Assembly: GCA_007127495.1 (NCBI GenBank)
Contig: SKZG01000112.1
Coordinates: 1 to 5,351, forward strand
DNA length: 5,351 nt
Source of the DNA: Planctomycetales bacterium
GTDB taxonomy: Bacteria > Planctomycetota > Planctomycetia > Pirellulales > Thermoguttaceae
Reading direction: 5' to 3'
Under the pieces are notes generated by a model. It saw nothing but the letters and a program-made list of their open reading frames with translations, was not told the DNA's origin and searched no databases. Shown here one piece after another: positions 4,490-5,351 of this stretch. Every line of letters starts with the position of its first letter. Position 1 is the stretch's first letter. A program made the position numbers and the translations under genes.

Positions 4490-5351
4490 TCACGCCTCCC
4501 CTACCAGCGAACCGCTCAAGAAGGGAACGGCCCCGTAACGCCCTTGGAGATAGCCCCGCTCAACATTCTCCGCCTTGCGGGGCTTGTAGTCGGTCAGCGG
4601 ATAGAGCACGGTGGCCCCTTCGGCGTCCTTTTCCGTCAGCCACACCTGATCGCGCCGCAGTGCCGGCTCGCCGAGGGTCGTTCCAAGCAGGTTCGTGTCG
4701 TGCGTCGTGAAAATGAGCTGCGCGTTGTTCGGATTCGCGGCAGGATCATGGAACCGGTCGATGATGTGCCTCGCCATCGCCGGGTGCAGGCTGCGCTCCA
4801 GTTCATCGACCAGCAACACACTGCCCCGCTGCAGCGCCCGCAGGAGGGGCAACGCCAAGTAGAACAACGTTTGTGTTCCGTTCGATTCCTCCCGCAGCGG
4901 CAGCCAGGCGTCCTCATGTTCGCCTTGGTGCTTCAAGGCGAAGCTCCGGCGGGGCCGCCGTCGATCCTCCGATTCGATCTTCTCCAGCCGCACGTCCACA
5001 ATGCCGATGTCCGCCTGCCTCAGAAGATCGCGAAAACCGTCCAGGAGCGGCTGCCGTTCGTCGCCATTTTCCAGAAGCCGTGCCAGACTGGGCTCCGGCG
5101 CCGCCGGAGACGGACCCGATGCCGCGTAAGCGCGAAGGTACGGAAAACGGATCGGCTGCAAGCTCACCGTTTCAAGGGAACGGAACCACGTGAAGAGGTC
5201 CACAAGCTGCGGGTGGTTGTGCTGTGCGGCAACCGACAGGAACAACGCATTCGAGCGGGTGACCAGCTCGATCAACTGGTTCTCGCCCTTGAGGCGGTCG
5301 CCGAACTTGAACCGCTGGTTCTCGCGCTCGAACCAAACCTGCTTCCTGGAG
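4490..5351 (-). CDS. AAA-family (ABC-type) ATPase of the RloB-associated group, C-terminal part
   Basis: The frame is open to the window edge, so about 286 C-terminal residues are visible; the N-terminus with the Walker A motif is off-window. Visible landmarks, numbered from the first complete codon (5350-5348), are QVWFERE, then RLKGEN and NALFLSVAAQHNHPQL (about 34-49), a signature-like motif ESNGTQTLFYL (155-165), Walker B VLLVDELERSLHP with Asp182/Glu183, a switch histidine in FTTHDTNLL (214-222), and the C-terminal KPRKAENVERGYLQGRYGAV (256-275). These fit the COG1106/AAA15 SMC-ABC-like ATPases that pair with RloB and are related in logic to the ATPase subunits of Septu, Gabija and OLD systems, where ATP binding controls a nuclease partner. 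The partner immediately downstream is the truncated RloB, reached through a GTGA overlap, so the intact pair was once an operon. Defence function is inferred from family context. There is no frameshift in the visible part. Confidence 0.86.
   Translation of the reverse strand, partial: SRKQVWFERENQRFKFGDRLKGENQLIELVTRSNALFLSVAAQHNHPQLVDLFTWFRSLETVSLQPIRFPYLRAYAASGPSPAAPEPSLARLLENGDERQPLLDGFRDLLRQADIGIVDVRLEKIESEDRRRPRRSFALKHQGEHEDAWLPLREESNGTQTLFYLALPLLRALQRGSVLLVDELERSLHPAMARHIIDRFHDPAANPNNAQLIFTTHDTNLLGTTLGEPALRRDQVWLTEKDAEGATVLYPLTDYKPRKAENVERGYLQGRYGAVPFLSGSLVGEA
4495..4501 (-). promoter_or_regulatory. Ribosome binding site of the RloB remnant
   Basis: GGGGAGG on the minus strand lies within the last codons of the ATPase gene, 10 nt before the ATG at 4484 but only 1 nt before the GTG at 4493. 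The spacing favours the ATG. Its preservation shows the translation start of the truncated gene has not decayed. Confidence 0.55.

Overview
The window is GC-rich and compact, and it most resembles a planctomycete chromosome (Pirellulales-like). I infer this from gene style: an Rpn/DUF4351-type protein with GRQEG repeats, a sigma factor coupled to an anti-sigma-like membrane protein carrying the WRRCALAFLEAQ motif, a secreted PDZ protein, and a GGGGCCGGGGGTGAGGGG-type hairpin repeat. No database search was possible, so the taxonomy is an inference.

Layout from left to right. (1) Positions 1-468 hold the C-terminal part of a plus-strand Rpn/DUF4351-family protein whose start is off-window. (2) A complete bioF (8-amino-7-oxononanoate synthase) lies convergent to it on the minus strand, 17 nt away; a small hairpin spans both stop codons. 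(3) A 162-nt divergent intergenic region separates bioF from a plus-strand regulatory cluster. This cluster is an ECF-like sigma factor (1815-2396), a single-pass membrane protein that overlaps it by 1 nt and is probably its anti-sigma factor (2396-3190), a 147-nt gap with a strong C/G-rich hairpin repeat, and a secreted PDZ-domain protein (3338-4339). (4) On the minus strand at the right edge is a two-gene unit: the C-terminal two-thirds of an AAA/ABC-type ATPase of the kind paired with RloB, followed through a GTGA overlap by an RloB gene reduced to about 40-45 recognisable N-terminal codons. Its frame then runs antisense into the end of the PDZ gene, so I read it as a truncated remnant.

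The sigma and membrane proteins probably form an envelope-to-transcription signalling pair. The PDZ protein, secreted to the side of the membrane where the membrane protein's C-terminal domain should lie, is a candidate third component. The ATPase/RloB pair resembles a two-gene conflict (defence) module that has lost its effector at a rearrangement breakpoint near 4340-4370. bioF appears to be a stand-alone biotin gene here. No tRNA, rRNA, CRISPR array, complete insertion sequence or integrase is visible, and no gene-free stretch exceeds 300 bases.
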